DNA of 64,000 nucleotides from Xestospongia muta (taxonomy: Eukaryota; Porifera; Demospongiae; Haplosclerida; Petrosiidae). Numbering within the stretch: the stretch's first letter is position 1; every line of letters starts with the position of its first letter. This document shows positions 59,788-64,000 of the stretch, piece by piece. The notes beneath the pieces are model-generated. The model was not told the origin of the DNA and did no database searches. It saw only the letters and a list, made by a program, of their open reading frames with translations. The DNA lies in contig OY848919.1 in NCBI GenBank assembly GCA_963693285.1, forward strand, positions 9,357,461 to 9,421,460, written 5' to 3'. The position numbers were made by a program, and so were the translations under genes.

Positions 59788-61039
59788 CTATAAAAATAGA
59801 AAGTATTAATGTATTAGGATCTTTGTCAGGTCTAGCTGGCAGCATGAAAGATATACTGAACAAAAATAAAGCAAATAGCTAGATCAGGTGTATATACAAG
59901 TCACACATTCAGTAAATTACTTGTCTTATTACCGTATGTATTTGTAGCCCTAAACCTATACACATTCAACAAAAATGACAACCTTAACTTTTGTATATAA
60001 GAATCTGCACATGTTACAAGGGTTGGTATATGTCATTATGTGAGTACACTAAAATAGTTGGCTAGAGTCTCTCAGATAATTCATCAGTTAAGCAACTATT
60101 CAAATCTTAGAAGAGTAGTAGCCCTCAATTTCTGTAGTAGCTAATTTCTGTCAAGAAATGTGATTTTATTTTTTCTACTAAATTTTATTGCTTTTATATT
60201 AGACAAAATTGCCTTTCATGTGCTAAGACTTTACCAGATAGATCACACAATGAAAATAATGAATTATTGCTATATACTGGTACTTAGATACAAGACTGTG
60301 GGGAATTAATTACAAGGACTAATGTAGAATCGTATTTGCATATAATTGACAGCAACAACAGGTGGTCAATAATGTATATGAAATGATACATGTTTGGAAT
60401 AAAGATCATATGCTATATGTACATAAACTATTAATACTGGTATACAGTATAATCACATAGCACTAAGGAGAAGTACTAATATTATCACAGTTACACATGA
60501 CAATTATTATAAAACATTTATTAGAACAATAGTTTTGATAACAATAGAGTGATGTGAAATGTTAAGTAAGAATTATATGGTACTACATTTGTTATAGCTG
60601 GTACATGGTTGTTATTATGTTGATACTATAAAATTTAACACTGCAAAAAACATTTATTGGTTCTCTGATAAACACACACTATGACATTATGGTATAAGAG
60701 TAAACTTCCTCATAGATTAGAGTATGATGTTTACATGAATAGTGTGTGGTGAGTATGTTTGTATACACTATTATAGTAATATATTGAACTTTATTTCATA
60801 AGTATATAATACAATAATTATATAATGTATTTATAGACTAATGGAGGAGAGTTTATTTGTCACAGCTTGTTTATTTTACTATCATAATTTCACACAAAAC
60901 AGCTATGATAAGAAATCAATTGGAATGTTGCTCTACCATTGCTATTTTATTGGTTAGAACAATTTTAACAATGAAAAACCTATATATTTGTTAAACTTCA
61001 TCTCAAACATATGGACTATCATCATTTTGTATGACTAAC
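59788..61039. other. Intron of the 2A-DD-X-Y-ANK gene
   Basis: About 1.25 kb, AT-rich. No further exon recognised. Confidence 0.5.
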
Positions 61040-61519
61040 CTTGTTGTTTAATTTCTTGTTCATAACATGTAAGATCTAGTAAAATATCACACTCTTTTTT
61101 CACTTCCTCTATCCAGTCTTGACATAACTTTTGAGCAGCTAATTCAGTTGGACCACCTTCACTAGAGAGGCACTGTAAGAAAAGTTGGCAATGTTCCTGC
61201 AACTTTGGAATATTGCTTGCTAATCTCATTCCACTTTCAAATTCATCGATCAGTTTGTCAATAGCTGGAGACTTTCTCACAGATTCACTTATCAGCCTTT
61301 TAGAATACATTGTTGCAGAAATTTGTGGTAAACATCTACTTAATTGGTTACTTAAGTCAGCAAAATGACTTGTCAGAACACCTTTCAACACTTTACGAAC
61401 TTCATCACATTCTGTAGTACTAGTACCTTCAATGTCCCCATATACAGATTTATCACAGGAAGAAAAAGTTTGGCCTTTAATCTGGTCACTTTGGCCTTCT
61501 TTCTGTCTTTCTGTTTGCC
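61040..61519 (-). CDS. Module X exon of the 2A-DD-X-Y-ANK gene
   Basis: Exon with acceptor ttaag at 61519 and donor gttagt below 61040. A polar linker (GQTERQKEGQSDQIKGQTFS) precedes module X: VRKVLKGVLTSHFADLSNQL, MYSKRLISESVRKSPAIDKL, IDEFESGMRLASNIPKLQEH, CQLFLQCLSSEGGPTELAAQ, KLCQDWIEEVKKECDILLDL. The landmarks L-I-S, H-C, G-G-P and the closing D-W are shared with units B and C and with the 33.9-kb gene. The helix-only composition and length of about 110 residues suggest a Death-fold relative; the family is not recognised. Confidence 0.7.
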
Positions 61520-61750
61520 CTTAATATAGAAAAGAAGCAGTAATAATTGAGTTTAGATGCATGCGCTATCATTCCAGTTCCACTACATTTAATAGAGTAA
61601 ATCATACCAGAGCTGTACCAAATATTAACTGTATCCTTCAATACATTATATGAAACCAATAGAAGATACCTTGTTATGTAGTTTAATAAACTACTATACT
61701 ACATTGATAATTAAAGTAATAGTGTCTAATTAACTATTCACAGTAGATAC

Positions 61751-62041
61751 CTTCATTTTTAATATCTAGCTGTCTTTTCATTGTAGTAGCTACATCCTTA
61801 TCACCACAATTCTCAACAGCTGAAATGAGTTCTTCCCAACAGGGGACAGTGCCATTTGTGATCCACCATTGTAAACCTTCTTCTAAAGCAAAGTGATAGT
61901 CCTGATCATTGGTCGCCATTTTCTTAAGCCTTCTCCTCTCCTCCAGTGACACACCTAGAAGACTAGTGAGTTTTGTCCATTTATCTTCAACAATAAAACC
62001 GCTCTTAACAAGAAGTCGTAGAGCATTATTTGATGTCAACT
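61751..62041 (-). CDS. Death domain exon of the 2A-DD-X-Y-ANK gene
   Basis: Acceptor cttcaatag at 62041 and donor gtatct at 61750. Encodes ELTSNNALRLLVKSGFIVED, then KWTKLTSLLGVSLEERRRLK, QDYHFALEEGLQWWITNG, CWEELISAVENCGDKDVATT and MKRQL, a complete Death domain of about 90 residues with the conserved Trp near helix 1, the W-W of helix 4 and the C-terminal A-x-x-(L/M) helix. Its first residues follow the 2A motif by only two residues, so the released downstream product would begin with Pro-Lys-Thr and then the Death domain. Confidence 0.75.
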
Positions 62042-62097
62042 CTATTGAAGTATTTGAAACATCATCCCATCATTTATATGTTTTAATATTTACTTAC

Positions 62098-62326
62098 CAG
62101 TTTTAGGTCCAGGGTTGAGTTCAACATCACCTGATAAAATTAATAAAAGTATGAGAAACAAAGCCAGAGAGAATATCAAACTACTACCACCCTCATCTCC
62201 TGGCGTCAGTAGTAACTTGAACCATCCAGGTGTATCAGTGGTAGAATGAGTCGTTTTAGAAGTATATGGTATCTGATGACAATACCATAACCCAATAGCA
62301 GCTCTCCATTGAGTGATATCAATCAT
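62098..62326 (-). CDS. First exon: hydrophobic leader ending in a 2A StopGo motif
   Basis: The ATG at 62326-62324 begins MIDITQWRAAIGLWYCHQIP. A polar middle follows, then the hydrophobic run SSLIFSLALFLILLLILSG, leading directly into DVELNPGP and a donor gtaagt two codons later. D-V/I-E-x-N-P-G-P is the invariant 2A signature that makes the ribosome skip the Gly-Pro bond. The hydrophobic run could act as a signal or membrane segment when skipping fails. In sea urchin NLR genes such N-terminal 2A leaders are known to give dual targeting. The longer in-frame start at 62332 is GTG, so the ATG is preferred. Confidence 0.8.
62105..62128 (-). promoter_or_regulatory. 2A ribosome-skipping site (DVELNPGP)
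   Basis: Codons for Asp-Val-Glu-Leu-Asn-Pro-Gly-Pro. Skipping is expected between the Gly codon (62108-62110) and the final Pro codon (62105-62107). Upstream context LLLILSG resembles known active 2A peptides. Confidence 0.85.
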
Positions 62327-62332
62327 TATCAC

Positions 62333-63239
62333 CTACAAACATTCACTATACCAAAAGATAACTTCCTCTACATATATAGTAATCTTTTAACACTCTAATG
62401 CACAGGAATCTATTATACACAATTGAACAGCTCAGCAATACTATACTGCCATCATAAATATAAATTAAACTATGCTATATAGAAACACACTAGCTATGAC
62501 CATATATGGTAAATATAGTAATTGAGTCATGTGAGCTAATTTTAACCCACTGCAGTAAGTTTAAAAATAAATTGTTATTAGTTTAACTGTTATTTCTTGT
62601 TAAATTTCAGTTATGTCAAGGAAAATACTAATATATGAACTGAGTTCTTTTCATGTTTATGTATGTAGAATAAATGTCAATCACCAGAAACATCAGAGTT
62701 TGGACAGAAAAAATCTACTAAGAACAATAAATATTTAATTCTTATTTTACCCACAAATTTGTCATATGTAATTCTAAAATGGCTGTAAAAATCAGCATGC
62801 TAGTCTCCTGCATTTTGGAGTAAGAGAGTTTGAACTGCCATGTCAGAAGTATTCAATATCCCTACAGACTCAAAACATGTAATATTGTACAAAAATTGTT
62901 ACAAGTTCTTTGGTACAGATTTTTATTCCAACTATAGCTGTAAACTCTTCTACAAGTCATGTCTAACTGACAGTAAAATCAGTTGGTTTCAAACTCTCAC
63001 AAAATTACACTACACACCCCTATTCACACCCTTATAATCCGCATGGGTTGAAAACTGCTATTTTGGTGCAATCTCTCAGATAGTAATCATCACTTGAAAT
63101 TAGGTAGACTAAAGATGCTTTCTTAGCTACCTTTGAAGGATAAACTGTGTTTTTTTGGGAAAGAAAACCAAAATCACAGTTATCATGGCAATTTCATATA
63201 TTCACAGCTGCTTGACTCTGGTTCCTGTCTACGTCATAA
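62333..63239. other. Intergenic region upstream of the 2A gene
   Basis: Presumed promoter region of the minus-strand gene. AT-rich. No TATA/NRF1-like pair like that of units B and C was seen, and no exon. Confidence 0.4.
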
Positions 63240-64000
63240 ATGTGGACCAAGGTGAGGATGGAACAAGCATTGAAAGCAATTACTATGAATGGCATAAGTG
63301 TCAGGAAGGCAGGAGCCAAATGTAATATTCCTAAGAGTACCATTTATGATAGGCTGTGTGGGAAAGTGCTCCCTGGTGTTGTCTGTGGAGCTCCAAAATA
63401 TTTATCTAACTCTAAAGAGGAAGAATTAGTATCATTTTTAGTTGGATGTGCTCAAATAGGATTTGGAAAAACTCGTAGTGGTGTGATTTTGCTAGTTGAA
63501 AAGTTGTTAAGCAGTTGTGAAGTCGAGAAAGAGATGCCAAGTGGGTGATGGGATATTTTTTGTTGAAGGCATCCAAATACTACTTTAAGAACCCCAGCTT
63601 CATTATTAAAATCTAGAGCTATAGTTACTAATGAAGAAGTGATTGATCAATATTTCAATATATTGGAAGAAGCTCTCAAAAAATAATTTATTAGATAAAC
63701 CTTGTCAGATATACAATTTAAATGAAACTGCTATACATTTAGATCCTAAGCTACTTAAAATAGTGTCACATTGTGGTGAGAAAAACACAGAGATCCATTG
63801 TAAATATTAAAAAAGAACAAATAACTATTGTTGCGGGTGAGAGTACAAGTGGTAGTTACTTACCACCAATGAGAATATGGACACAAAAAGTTTGGACTCT
63901 GAGCAAACTATTGGTGAAGTACCAGAGACAATGCACAGTTTTTCCACAAAAGGATGGATGGACATGTAACTGTTCAAATTTGGGTTCTTGTAACATTTCT
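63240..64000 (+). pseudogene. Pogo-like transposase, decayed and cut by the window edge
   Basis: 63240-63548 is open and encodes a psq-type and CENP-B-type DNA-binding region (MEQALKAITMNGISVRKAGA, IPKSTIYDRLCGKV, EEELVSFLVGCAQIGFGKTR). After frame changes the DDE domain follows: ITLRTPASLLKSRAI-like sequence near 63580, YNLNETAIHLDPKLLKIVSH near 63715, VNIKKEQITIVAGES with GSYLPPMRIW near 63805, and GEVPETMHSFSTKGWMDM near 63915. The first catalytic residue of the pogo DDE core (normally N-x-D-E) is Asn here, and several stops are present, so it is inactive. It continues beyond 64000. Confidence 0.7.

Noticed and set aside
54693..62326. NLR identity for the 2A gene
   Set aside because: No NACHT Walker A/B motif or LRR was found in any exon; the sensor region is ankyrin repeats.

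Overview
The window looks like AT-rich animal nuclear DNA, most probably from a demosponge of the Amphimedon type. This is inferred from three things. There is a short-chain (spongin-like) collagen C4-type gene. There are many Death-domain genes built from short exons with GT-AG introns, some only about 40-60 nt long. And there is a Death-domain/ankyrin gene whose first exon encodes a hydrophobic leader ending in a 2A 'StopGo' motif. No bacterial gene organisation, rRNA, tRNA or CRISPR array was seen.

Left part (1 to about 22.4 kb): a transposon graveyard. It holds a diverged 350-bp direct repeat; foldback MITEs; a 0.68-kb element with long terminal inverted repeats carrying the start of a RecQ-like helicase; a relic of a CARD-like domain; a Harbinger-type (DDE_Tnp_4) transposase relic; three broken copies of a zinc-finger/reverse-transcriptase/endonuclease element, each lying between (TAA)n microsatellite tracts, two of them head to head; a truncated fourth copy; a YqaJ-exonuclease relic; a broken POT/SLC15-like transporter; and a rearranged DIRS-like element (RT, RNase H, tyrosine recombinase) whose 5' part is inverted.

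Middle (22.4 to about 45 kb): decayed death-fold relics lead to a minus-strand gene (33.9 to 27.4 kb) with the order module X, Death domain, module Y, a run of small coiled-coil exons and an LRR exon, with two frame breaks. It is flanked by two diverged copies of one duplicated segment. Then follow a decayed SRCR receptor gene with a PPPPY tail, a two-exon short-chain collagen gene with one in-frame TGA, a 39-bp minisatellite with a 388-bp higher-order period, and a second RecQ-like relic.

Right part (45 to 64 kb): four tandem copies (A-D) of a small Death-domain gene. B is open. C is nearly identical but has a stop in module X. A and D are decayed. Next is a large, apparently intact minus-strand gene of about 2,013 codons: 2A leader, Death domain, module X, module Y, ankyrins, module Y, ankyrins. 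A decayed pogo-like transposase runs off the right edge.

Biological reading: the host genes form a local family of NACHT-less, probably intracellular receptor or adaptor proteins. They combine a Death domain with an unrecognised helical module (X, Death-fold-like), an unrecognised mixed module (Y) and a variable partner region (ankyrins, coiled coil plus LRR, or a basic/acidic tail). Their recent duplication, exon-phase symmetry and repeat homogenisation suggest a fast-evolving recognition system; that last step is inference.
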